Below, in pieces: positions 36,281 through 43,917 of a DNA stretch of 64,000 bases; within the stretch, counting starts at the first letter, position 1; each line of letters begins with the position of its first letter. The position numbers and the translations under genes are program-made. Source of the stretch: UBA1672 sp050633645 (GTDB taxonomy: Bacteria; Pseudomonadota; Alphaproteobacteria; Micavibrionales; Micavibrionaceae); the NCBI GenBank assembly GCA_050633645.1, contig JBOEGX010000004.1:339904-403903 (forward strand), read 5' to 3'. The notes below the pieces were generated by a model. That model saw nothing but the letters and a program-made list of their open reading frames with translations, did not search any database and was not told where the DNA came from.

Positions 36281-36593
36281 TAGGGGTAGCAGGAACGCTC
36301 CCCTAAATGGTGATTAAACTGGCATCCGTTTATGCATGGGTTTGGTGCAGGTGGGAGAGGCAATTCTCCCAAGTCCTGTTTAATGGGTTCAAAGGGAGAG
36401 CAACTTCTCCTTTTGTCGATGGGGTTGTAAGGGGAGCGCGAATGCTCCGATTTCAAGTGGTAAAACGGCGATACGTTTTGATGGTGTGAAAGGTTGGAAC
36501 GGATTTTGTTCCCGCATCGCGCCATCCGCCAGAGGGATGCAACGGGAGAGCGCAGCGTCTCCCTTGCCAAGCGTATTGTGTATTACAATACAC
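36281..36593. repeat. array of eight or nine short stem-loops after the relaxase gene
   Basis: Within 313 bases nine inverted repeats can be drawn: 36281-36305, 36353-36370 (GGGAGA/TTCTCCC), 36391-36413 (AAAGGGAGA/TTCTCCTTT), 36433-36448 (GGAGC/GCTCC), 36462-36479 (AAAACG/CGTTTT), 36496-36512 (GGAAC/GTTCC), 36514-36540 (GCATC/GATGC), 36544-36563 (GGGAGA/TCTCCC) and 36573-36591 (GTATTGT/ACAATAC). Loops are 5-8 bases except at 36514-36540. No protein is supported in this stretch. Confidence 0.7.
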
Positions 36594-36630
36594 AGCTTGC
36601 GGACCGCCTTAACTCTGTTTTTTACTCTAG

Positions 36631-36942
36631 TTACTGCCAACAGCGAACATTTAAAGTTAGCCTGATTATACCACTATTACGAGACAAACGATCATTATTA
36701 TAAACCCATAAATGATCGACATTTCCAGCATCTATTTCAGAAATAAGCTTCAGTAGGACGGGACGGTTTACAAAATTTTCGTATTTTGAACTTGCTTCAC
36801 CTTCATTCCACACTTTGTACTCAAAGCCTAATTCATTGGCTTTTTGAATGCCGAGTTCTTGCCGCAAAACAAGAGATATCGCTTCATCTTGCTGTGTTTG
36901 TGTAGAAACGCGGGTGTATACATGCAGGGTTTCTTTTGTCAT
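36631..36942 (-). pseudogene. truncated serine recombinase (N-terminal domain only)
   Basis: Only 103 aa remain of a resolvase-type recombinase: YTRVSTQTQQDEAIS with the catalytic serine, and LWVYNNDRLSRNS with the DRLSR motif. After SRNS the frame runs into unrelated residues and stops, just before the hairpin array. The gene starts directly after the CapP-like stop (TAAATG), so it is probably co-transcribed. It is not a close copy of the intact recombinase at 50 kb. Confidence 0.8.
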
Positions 36943-37869
36943 TTACTTCCCTGACATCTTTTTATCGAAAGATACAAAGTTATCATAGCTATCATACGGT
37001 TCTGGCTCTTCTTCATCTTCGCTCCATTGGCGAGAAGCGTGCTTAGGAAAAACAAGCAACGTTATAGTCATGTCATAAGTGTCAGCATGCACCGTCATTT
37101 CTTGAACATCTTCTTTAAATGGCCAAACACCAGCACTATGAGTGACTCCAGTTACGTTATCAAATTCGATATCCTTATTAGCCGCAAGAGATTGAAGAGG
37201 CAATTCAATCGGCTCTCTCTTTGGTTGCATATAAACGCCTGATTTTATCAAGTTTTCGCTATGCCAAACCCAATCTACAAAACCATCTTTTCCAACTACA
37301 AGCATGGCTCTTTCGGTTGTAAATGATAGCCACTTGAGAATTGCAGCAGTTAACGAAACATCAAAGTAATCAGCAACATGCTGCAACAAATGAAGCGATA
37401 AATCCCCTTTTTGCATTTCAATTTCGAAAAGATTTCTCGGCATCAAAAGATAAGAAGCAAATTCATTGGCTTCTGCTTCGCGTTTATTGTGTTCGCCGTC
37501 CCATCGCATCATGTCTCGACGGCTACATTCAATACCATTTTTTAAAGATTCTCTGTGTAACAGATAATGCCCAAATTCATGCGCTAGGGTAAAGTTTATA
37601 CGTCCGCTTGATTTTATAGCAGTGTTGTAAGCAATGCCCCATGAGTTTTTAGTTCCGGGCACTTGAATTAGCGCACCTTCAAAATTTCCATTAAATGCTT
37701 CTCCTGAAATTTTAGTAATCGGCGCGTTTGGAAAGAAATGTTTGGAAATATGCTGAGCGATTTCTTGAACATTGACAGGATACATAGGCTCGCCCGTGCC
37801 TGTTTGGACTGCCTGAAGTAAGGTAGATATTTTAATCGCCCAAGCAACGGGCGTTGCGGGGAGATTCAT
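36943..37869 (-). CDS. ImmA/IrrE-type metallopeptidase, CapP-like CBASS regulator
   Basis: Protein of 308 aa with the zinc motif HEFGH in LAHEFGHYLLHRE, a nearby glutamate in EANEFASYLLMP, and a C-terminal sensory half. Paired with an adjacent XRE repressor and divergent from a CBASS operon, it matches the CapH/CapP arrangement, in which the peptidase cuts the repressor when DNA damage is sensed. The assignment to CapP comes from context. It abuts the repressor gene (TAAATG). Confidence 0.8.
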   Translation of the reverse strand: MNLPATPVAWAIKISTLLQAVQTGTGEPMYPVNVQEIAQHISKHFFPNAPITKISGEAFNGNFEGALIQVPGTKNSWGIAYNTAIKSSGRINFTLAHEFGHYLLHRESLKNGIECSRRDMMRWDGEHNKREAEANEFASYLLMPRNLFEIEMQKGDLSLHLLQHVADYFDVSLTAAILKWLSFTTERAMLVVGKDGFVDWVWHSENLIKSGVYMQPKREPIELPLQSLAANKDIEFDNVTGVTHSAGVWPFKEDVQEMTVHADTYDMTITLLVFPKHASRQWSEDEEEPEPYDSYDNFVSFDKKMSGK

Positions 37870-38190
37870 TTAGCTTTTACTCCAATCCTTCACCATTTTC
37901 ATGAAACGCTCTTTATCCTCTTTGTCCAGCTTCTCAAAATTTCGATACAACGCTGCTTGCATGTCATCAGCATCAGGCTCTGATTTAGTCTTATCCAGCA
38001 AAAAATCTGCTGTTGTTTCTAAAGCCTCAGCAATTTTCATAAGCTTATCTGCGGAAGGGTTTCTTGTGTCACGGTTTTCAAGTTCCCAAATATAACCCTT
38101 ACTCGAATCGGCACGTTTTGCCAGCTCGTCTAACGTAAGTCCGTGGTGTTTTCTTAGTTGTCGTATCTTATCGCCTAACGCATTAGACAT
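37870..38190 (-). CDS. XRE-family repressor, CapH-like
   Basis: Protein of 106 aa. Its N-terminal HTH (IRQLRKHHGLTLDELAKRAD, SSKGYIWELENRDTRNPSAD) is followed by an oligomerisation helix and an acidic tail that could be the peptidase target. It probably binds the two identical palindromes at 38224 and 38282 and holds down both its own operon and the CBASS operon. Confidence 0.85.
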   Translation of the reverse strand: MSNALGDKIRQLRKHHGLTLDELAKRADSSKGYIWELENRDTRNPSADKLMKIAEALETTADFLLDKTKSEPDADDMQAALYRNFEKLDKEDKERFMKMVKDWSKS

Positions 38191-38223
38191 CGCAGAACTC
38201 CTTTGTAAGCGTACATTTTAGAA

Positions 38224-38299
38224 GTACCACTATAGCGATACTTTTTGTTATTGACAAGCGATGCTTCAAGTTATACCGTAAGTATCACTATAGCGATAC
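38224..38299. promoter_or_regulatory. twin palindromic operators and promoter between CapH-like gene and CBASS operon
   Basis: GTACCACTATAGCGATAC (38224-38241) and GTATCACTATAGCGATAC (38282-38299) are copies of the palindrome GTATCRCTATAGYGATAC, 58 bp apart. Between them lies a plus-strand promoter: TTGACA at 38251-38256 and TATACC near 38272. This is the layout expected for control of divergent transcription by one repressor. Confidence 0.75.
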
Positions 38300-38337
38300 A
38301 ATGTATATCACCTAACCAACATATAAAGGAGATGATA

Positions 38338-38580
38338 ATGAGTAAAAAAGGACCAGACACACATCATGTTGTGCCTAACCCTGACGGGGGTTGGGATGTT
38401 AAACGTGGGGGAGCGGAACGGGCAAGTGGTCATTTTGACCGCAAATCGGATGCTGTTGATCGCGGTCGTGAAATTAGCAGAAACCAAAATACGGAATTTC
38501 GCATTCACAATAAGGATGGAAAAATTGCAAGGTCTGATAGCCACGGCAATGACCCGTGTCCACCAAAAGATAAAAAATAA
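38338..38580 (+). CDS. DUF2188-family small protein at the head of the CBASS operon
   Basis: Basic protein of 80 aa from ATG 38338 (AAAGGAG upstream). HHVVPNPDGGWDVKRGGAER and SDAVDRGREISRNQNTEFRI match the DUF2188 pattern of short beta-alpha proteins found beside phage and island genes. Function unknown. It shares the regulated promoter with Cap15 and the cyclase. Confidence 0.8.
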   Translation: MSKKGPDTHHVVPNPDGGWDVKRGGAERASGHFDRKSDAVDRGREISRNQNTEFRIHNKDGKIARSDSHGNDPCPPKDKK

Positions 38581-38607
38581 ATCACTTAGATTTGATTGGG
38601 CTTACAA

Positions 38608-39210
38608 ATGCATGATTACTCAATAGACAAACACCCAAAAGAGAAAATTCTCTTTGCTTTAGCGTTTCTCGCGATAATTGCCACGCCTTTTATCAATCAG
38701 GCACTATCCCAAGTTCAAGAAAATCTGGGTGGTTGGACACTGCCCTTAACTGGCCTATCCGTTTTTATGGTTTTTGGTACAATATTTTGGTTTTTCAACC
38801 AATTTCTATGGAAATGCAAACATGTAAGAAAACTTTTGCTTATGCCGGATTTAAACGGCAAATGGGAATGCTCAGGAATTACATTAATCAAAGCAGGTGA
38901 AGAAACCAATTATGCTTGGAAAGCAGAAATCAATATAACCCAATCATGGTCCAAGATCATCATTCGCCTTAAAACCAAAGAGTCAGTATCACGCAGCACT
39001 TCGGCAAGCATTACGCGCCTAGAAGGTCAAGGCTTCAAAATCTTATATCACTATCAGAATGATCCCACAGCAATCGTAGATACCCTTAACAAGCATGACG
39101 GGGCTGCGGAAATTATATTTAACCAAGACTGCACAGAAGGTGAAGGACATTATTTTACGGATCAACACAGAAGTACTGTTGGTTCCTTAACGCTAAGGAA
39201 AATAAAATGA
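38608..39210 (+). CDS. cap15: Cap15-type CBASS effector: two membrane helices plus beta-barrel sensor
   Basis: Protein of 200 aa. Two membrane helices are visible at about 15-35 (ILFALAFLAIIATPFINQAL) and 48-70 (LSVFMVFGTIFWFFNQFL). The soluble domain then begins MPDLNGKWECSG and continues QSWSKIIIRLKTKESVSRS, YHYQNDPTA and GHYFTDQHRSTVGSLTL, the beta-barrel that binds a cyclic dinucleotide in Cap15 proteins. Ligand binding makes such proteins oligomerise and rupture the inner membrane. It overlaps the cyclase gene as ATGA. An earlier TTG at 38596 is possible. Confidence 0.87.
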   Translation: MHDYSIDKHPKEKILFALAFLAIIATPFINQALSQVQENLGGWTLPLTGLSVFMVFGTIFWFFNQFLWKCKHVRKLLLMPDLNGKWECSGITLIKAGEETNYAWKAEINITQSWSKIIIRLKTKESVSRSTSASITRLEGQGFKILYHYQNDPTAIVDTLNKHDGAAEIIFNQDCTEGEGHYFTDQHRSTVGSLTLRKIK

Positions 39211-40223
39211 CGAGCAGATTAGACAGGCTTTACAACCGTAGAATTGATAATGAAATTCAAAATGCAACACAACTCAATGAGGTATACAAGCGCCTTACGC
39301 AAAGTGACTCCGTTAAATATGTACTAGGGGCAATGCAGCCAATTGACCCCGCTTACACAAAAGCCACCTATGCAGAAGGTGAACGTGTCTGGAATCAACT
39401 CGAAAAATCCTTGGATCAAAATTGTGTTTTAAGATACCAAGGGTCTGTCACAAACGATACGCACATCAAAGCAAAAAGTGATATTGATTTGCTTACAATT
39501 CTTACTGATTTTGTAAGCTTAGAATTACCACAAACGCCTTCAGACCCATATCAGGGCGACCCCTTACAAGATTTAATGAACTTAAGAAATGATGAGATAA
39601 GAATTCTTGATAGTGCATTCCCAGAAGTCTCTGTAGACAGCTCAGGTGGAAAATCCATATGCCTTGAAGGTGGCTCTTTAAGACGAAAAATTGATGTTGT
39701 GCCAAGCAATTGGTACAATACTAATTTGTACGCACAGCATCGCGAAGAAGTGTACAGAGGCGTTAAAATTTTGGATGCCAAAAACAAAACAAGAATTGGC
39801 AACACTCCCTTTCTTCATAACGCCTACATTGATTTAAAAGATGACCGTGTAAACGGCGGTATCAGAAAAGCAGCACGGCTGATGAAATCTTTAGCATACG
39901 ACACTGAAGAAATCGATCTATCAAGCTATGATATTGTAGCAATCGCATACAATATGGATGATAATTTACTAAATTTTAGAGATGAAATGGAATTAGCTAT
40001 TCTCGAATCTTGCAGTCAATATTGCGAAAGATTAGTATGGGATGAAAGTTTAAGAGCCAATATATCTGTACCTGATGGACACAGAACTGTTTTCAAAGAC
40101 GGGCATGCAACAAAGGCTGGATTAATAGCCCTGACACAAGAGCTCAATACGCTTAAGAATGATGTGATGACTGAAAACGCCCGCTCTTTTCAAAAACTTG
40201 CCGATGCTAGGGTATATTACTGA
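39207..40223 (+). CDS. CD-NTase, CBASS cyclic-nucleotide synthase
   Basis: Protein of 338 aa with the nucleotidyltransferase signature G79-S80 in RYQGSVTNDT, the paired aspartates Asp92 and Asp94 (KSDIDLL) and a third acidic residue Asp163 in LRRKIDVVPS. It should make a cyclic di- or trinucleotide on phage infection that opens the Cap15 effector. The clade (CdnB, CdnE and so on) cannot be fixed by eye. A hairpin pair follows the stop. Confidence 0.92.
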   Translation: MTSRLDRLYNRRIDNEIQNATQLNEVYKRLTQSDSVKYVLGAMQPIDPAYTKATYAEGERVWNQLEKSLDQNCVLRYQGSVTNDTHIKAKSDIDLLTILTDFVSLELPQTPSDPYQGDPLQDLMNLRNDEIRILDSAFPEVSVDSSGGKSICLEGGSLRRKIDVVPSNWYNTNLYAQHREEVYRGVKILDAKNKTRIGNTPFLHNAYIDLKDDRVNGGIRKAARLMKSLAYDTEEIDLSSYDIVAIAYNMDDNLLNFRDEMELAILESCSQYCERLVWDESLRANISVPDGHRTVFKDGHATKAGLIALTQELNTLKNDVMTENARSFQKLADARVYY

Positions 40224-40270
40224 TAACGATATGGTAACTTAGTTTACTAACGGCCAAAGCTATTATATAT

Positions 40271-40323
40271 AAACGGCTCCGGAAAATGCCGAAGCCGTTT
40301 ACAAGGACGGATATGAAATCCGT
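40271..40323. terminator. two hairpins between convergent cyclase and DUF3768 genes
   Basis: AAACGGCT (40271-40278) pairs with AGCCGTTT (40293-40300), followed by a second stem ACGGAT/ATCCGT (40307-40323) that runs into the DUF3768 stop codon. T runs are poor, so a bidirectional terminator is likely rather than certain. Confidence 0.55.
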
Positions 40324-40697
40324 TAATATTCCTCAGCAAGCATGATTGTTAAAACACGTACTGTTCGCGAAATATCCGCTGGGTCATCACTGCCGTATTT
40401 CACATCTTGATCGTAATAATCAATCTTCCAGAAAACACGATTACCATTATGTTCAAGTGAACCAAAATCATGTTCTCCATGTGGGTCATTATCTTCCGTG
40501 AAGTTATCAAAATCGCGAACTTTTGCCGCAATGATAATTTGGTCTTCAGGCGGCAAGTTGATAATGCCCCGCGTCATGTAAATCTGACATGGCACTTCGG
40601 GTTTTCCAAAAACGGGCATCATCACATATTTGCGGCATGCATCATTTAAGGCGGCAATCTTCAAAGTTTCAGGTGAGCGTTCAATTAAATTTGTCAT
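40323..40697 (-). CDS. DUF3768 protein
   Basis: Protein of 124 aa from ATG 40697 (GGAG upstream). The family hallmarks TRGIINLPPEDQIIIAAKV, NDPHGEHDFGSL, FWKIDYYD and RVLTIMLAEEY are all present. DUF3768 proteins occur widely on alphaproteobacterial plasmids and islands; their function is unknown. Confidence 0.88.
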   Translation of the reverse strand: MTNLIERSPETLKIAALNDACRKYVMMPVFGKPEVPCQIYMTRGIINLPPEDQIIIAAKVRDFDNFTEDNDPHGEHDFGSLEHNGNRVFWKIDYYDQDVKYGSDDPADISRTVRVLTIMLAEEY

Positions 40698-40745
40698 AGT
40701 TTTCTCCAATAATTTTAAATTTCATGAGGGCAGAAAAAAGCCCGC

Positions 40746-41234
40746 CTAAACGGTGGCGGGCATCTTCACTTCTTTTGCAGTTTGAAAACCGCGATAACCA
40801 TATTTGCTGGCAAGTTCATTCAAATTGCCTTTGCTTTGATATGTGCGCTTCCAATCTTTTGGCTTGTAATACCAACATTTTCGCTTTGAATTCCATTGCA
40901 ATCCAGCCTCTTTTAAAGCAGTTTTGTTACGTTTCGTATCTCCAGAAACCCAAATCCAGTAGCCAATAAGAGCGATGTCAAGATCACGGAGTTTCAAAAG
41001 CTCAAAAAGCTTATCCATGAGTTCCTGCTCGACATCCGGTTTGTATTTATATTCGCGATCTTCGCTGCGCTGTCCGTCACAAGATTTCAAAGCGGTTTGA
41101 TATTGAGCGTTAATCTCCTTCATGACATCGGGGTCGCCCCCAAGATCAGGGTGATTTTCTTTTGCAAGATTGCGGTAATGCGCTTTGATCTCCTCCACTG
41201 TTTTTAGATGTTTAAAGTAAAATATTGTGTTCAT
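40746..41234 (-). CDS. plasmid-type J-domain protein
   Basis: Protein of 162 aa. A J domain lies at the N-terminus (IKAHYRNLAKENHPDLGGDP, HPD motif), and a C-terminal KRKCWYYKPKDW segment is shared by small J proteins of mobile elements. It may recruit Hsp70 to replication or transfer complexes; this is inference. Confidence 0.82.
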   Translation of the reverse strand: MNTIFYFKHLKTVEEIKAHYRNLAKENHPDLGGDPDVMKEINAQYQTALKSCDGQRSEDREYKYKPDVEQELMDKLFELLKLRDLDIALIGYWIWVSGDTKRNKTALKEAGLQWNSKRKCWYYKPKDWKRTYQSKGNLNELASKYGYRGFQTAKEVKMPATV

Positions 41235-41290
41235 GGCCTATGCCTCCTTTTGAGTTGATGGAAGGCGAACAGGCACGAGACGCATAAGGG

Positions 41291-41344
41291 GAAAAAGCAA
41301 TAACCAACACGGTCTTTTGGTGCGGGCAGCGTTATTGCTTTTTC
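41291..41344. repeat. perfect 14-bp inverted repeat with 26-base loop
   Basis: GAAAAAGCAATAAC (41291-41304) and GTTATTGCTTTTTC (41331-41344) pair exactly, and the loop itself can fold (CCAAC with GGTG-type pairing). The site lies between the divergent J-protein gene and the large membrane gene. It could be an attenuator, an origin of transfer structure or a replication site. Confidence 0.65.
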
Positions 41345-41539
41345 TCCGCGTCCGGCCAGCATCCATCATGAAACACAAAAAGGTGCATAGAGCTTTTTTG
41401 AACCCCACTTCATTTTTCAGACATCCCGAAAAGACAGAAGAAACAAAGCTCCCTTAGTAAACCTTGAGGAACACGCCCAGCTCAGAGCGTGTGCGGCCAT
41501 ATCATGGGCTTAGGAAAACGCACAACAAAGGAGACTGCC

Positions 41540-43849
41540 ATGAACCAAATTGTTAAGACAAATACGCAAGACATCATCAATTCCATACCGGATATTAACG
41601 GGACAATCGGCGCTGCCCTTGCGCTTGCAGATCAACGTGACTCTTCAAAACTTATCGAAGAACAGGCTGGATTAGCTTTTGATATGATACGCGGCGAAGA
41701 AATTTTTTATCTTGAAGCGGATATCAGCAATCAAGAAAGCTCGGTACAACGATCAAAACAAGCCATAGACGAACAAGAAAAAATACTCTTTGCAACCAGC
41801 CCGACAATCAAAGCGGCTCACAGTCGAAATGAAAGAGTACAAGACAGAACGCCATTACAGCTTTTGATCTGGTCAAAGGATTTCACTATTGGATTAAGCT
41901 GCCTGTTATGCGGCTTGCTCGTCGTTTTAATGGGCGCGACAAACGTCTATTCCATTATCATGGCATCAGGAACGCCCGTCTTTTTAGATGATCCACGCCT
42001 TGCAATGATGCTCTCAGGACTGCTTCCGATTGGTAGCATCGCCTTGAAATTTTTCAGTGCCACAATCCAAAACGATAAATTCAAAAAGCGTTACACCATG
42101 CTGCTTTACGGGGCATCCGCAATCTCATTGCTTGCTTGGGTCGTTCTCTTTGGCATGACATTCGGTTCGGCGGCATCCGGCTTTGATTGGGACAGCCTCG
42201 GCAATGATAGCGATTCAAGCAAAGGCTCAGCGTTTACGGTTGTTCAGCTCCTTGCAGAAATGCTTGTTGGTGCAACGCTGTTTCAAGTGGCCGGAGATAT
42301 TTGGGCAACATACGCGCCCACAACATTGATTTCTAATCCAGCTTATGACGAGCGCAAGAAAAACCTTGAGCTTTTACGTGCTGATCATGATGAACGCAGA
42401 AAATCATTCACACAAAACACAGCACGCCTCAATACCTTAAAGGCTGCTCGCAAAGCTTACATCAATTCCCAAATCCTGCACTACAAGCGTCAAGTCGCAA
42501 GACTGCATGGGGATCACAGCGAAGCCCTCAACTCACAAAAAAAGGAGAAATCAACCATGAAAAAATTACTGACGATTGCAGTTTTAGCATTGCTATCTGC
42601 TGGTTTGACAACTAACGCAGAGGCCAAAAGTCTTATCATTGGGCTATCACCAGTCTTAAGCGCTCAAGATGGGCAGAAACAAATGGTGCAAGTTTTGCGT
42701 TATCTTTCTGAAAATCTTGAAACAGGTGAGCATGCGAATATCTTTGATGCAGAAAACAGACGCTTTATGGGTACATTTACCAAACCAGCCAACAAAAATT
42801 ATACAAGCGTCAAAGCTTTGCTGCAATATAATCGCAGCGTTGCCGCCTCTGTCAAATCCATGTATCAGGCTGATCACTCTGATCTAAGCAACGGCATTAC
42901 AGGCTCAGTAAAAATTCCGCAGTTCTTGACGTTTTTGGCACAAAACTATGCGCCACTAACGGATACAGATATCGTTATTCTGGGCAGCCCTATCTATGTT
43001 GATCTTCAAACACCATCATGGGATATGCGCGGCGGAAAATTTGCAGGCGATGGTCATTTCAGCGCTCAAGCCGATAAAAGCGTATTTTCCACCGTGGGCA
43101 AAGAATCCTATCTGCAAGGGGCAAGAATTCACATTCTGTATCCGAGCAAGGATTGGGAAATCAACGACAGCTATCGGCACTATATCACAAGAATGTGGAC
43201 GCTCTACATAGAAGCCCAAGGTGGCGTTCTTTCAAGCTTTACAGATGATGCATCAACATTCTGGATGCGTGTTCGTGATAGCGCAGGCGCCCTACCGCAC
43301 AGCTTCAAACGTGAACATACTGACAAGCTGGAAACCTTTGAAATGTCTCCGGCTGTGAGCAAAAAAGCATCTATCCATGAGCGCGAACTAACAAGCTCAC
43401 CTCCGACAAAAAGTGCTCTGCGCATTGCGGATAAGGTGGAGATCGGCATTAGCTGGACATGTGATGTTTGTGACTTGGATATCTACGTTCGTCCAAATCA
43501 TGTAGCCGATGTTTTGTATTTTGGAAACACAAAGACAGCCGAAGGCCTTTACCACAAAGACTTCATAAACTCTCCAAAGGCCGTGAAGGGATATGAAACC
43601 GTCACCTTTAAACATGCCGTTGATTTGCGCGATACCTTTATTGCAATCAACTGGTATGGGGGAACTTCTGAAGCAGGCGTAAACGGCGAAATTCGCCTTG
43701 CTATTGGCGATAGAACCTACGGCCTTCCATTTCATTTTAAAGGCAAAACAGGGAATGCCTCTACCCAGCGAGATTACGTTCTGAACTCTGGAAAAGCAGC
43801 TAATGATAATTGGCTAATTATTGAGCCAAAGAAAATTCTCGGACTGTAA
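41540..43849 (+). CDS. two-part protein: inner-membrane module fused in frame to a secreted module
   Basis: The frame reads 769 aa from ATG 41540 (AAGGAG upstream). Residues 1 to about 339 form a membrane protein with four helices (LSCLLCGLLVVLMGATNVYS, MLSGLLPIGSIALKFFS, YGASAISLLAWVVLFGMTFG, LLAEMLVGATLFQVAGD) and coiled-coil flanks. At 42557 an internal ATG has its own AAAGGAG and begins a textbook signal peptide (MKKLLTIAVLALLSAGLTTNAEA), followed by an exported 400-residue domain. Thus two genes appear fused over a run of seven A. One A fewer would end the first at a TGA overlapping the second ATG. Both modules are unrecognised; context suggests conjugation or island maintenance. Confidence 0.6.
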   Translation: MNQIVKTNTQDIINSIPDINGTIGAALALADQRDSSKLIEEQAGLAFDMIRGEEIFYLEADISNQESSVQRSKQAIDEQEKILFATSPTIKAAHSRNERVQDRTPLQLLIWSKDFTIGLSCLLCGLLVVLMGATNVYSIIMASGTPVFLDDPRLAMMLSGLLPIGSIALKFFSATIQNDKFKKRYTMLLYGASAISLLAWVVLFGMTFGSAASGFDWDSLGNDSDSSKGSAFTVVQLLAEMLVGATLFQVAGDIWATYAPTTLISNPAYDERKKNLELLRADHDERRKSFTQNTARLNTLKAARKAYINSQILHYKRQVARLHGDHSEALNSQKKEKSTMKKLLTIAVLALLSAGLTTNAEAKSLIIGLSPVLSAQDGQKQMVQVLRYLSENLETGEHANIFDAENRRFMGTFTKPANKNYTSVKALLQYNRSVAASVKSMYQADHSDLSNGITGSVKIPQFLTFLAQNYAPLTDTDIVILGSPIYVDLQTPSWDMRGGKFAGDGHFSAQADKSVFSTVGKESYLQGARIHILYPSKDWEINDSYRHYITRMWTLYIEAQGGVLSSFTDDASTFWMRVRDSAGALPHSFKREHTDKLETFEMSPAVSKKASIHERELTSSPPTKSALRIADKVEIGISWTCDVCDLDIYVRPNHVADVLYFGNTKTAEGLYHKDFINSPKAVKGYETVTFKHAVDLRDTFIAINWYGGTSEAGVNGEIRLAIGDRTYGLPFHFKGKTGNASTQRDYVLNSGKAANDNWLIIEPKKILGL

Positions 43850-43873
43850 CAGAATTCCCTCCTCACACCTCAA

Positions 43874-43903
43874 GGCCTGCCCTAACAGGTAGGCCATTTT
43901 TTT
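43874..43903 (+). terminator. rho-independent terminator before the coupling-protein gene
   Basis: GGCCTGCC pairs with GGTAGGCC around CTAACA (43874-43895) and is followed by A and seven T. It lies 25 bases after the preceding stop codon. Confidence 0.75.
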
Positions 43904-43917
43904 GAAAGGCAGACATC

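Noticed and set aside
36281..36593. CRISPR array
   Set aside because: The units differ in sequence and spacing and each is a hairpin; there is no constant repeat and no cas gene in the window.
43397..43735. 112-aa minus-strand open frame inside the two-part membrane gene
   Set aside because: Shadow frame; the plus strand has ribosome sites, a signal peptide and consistent codon use.
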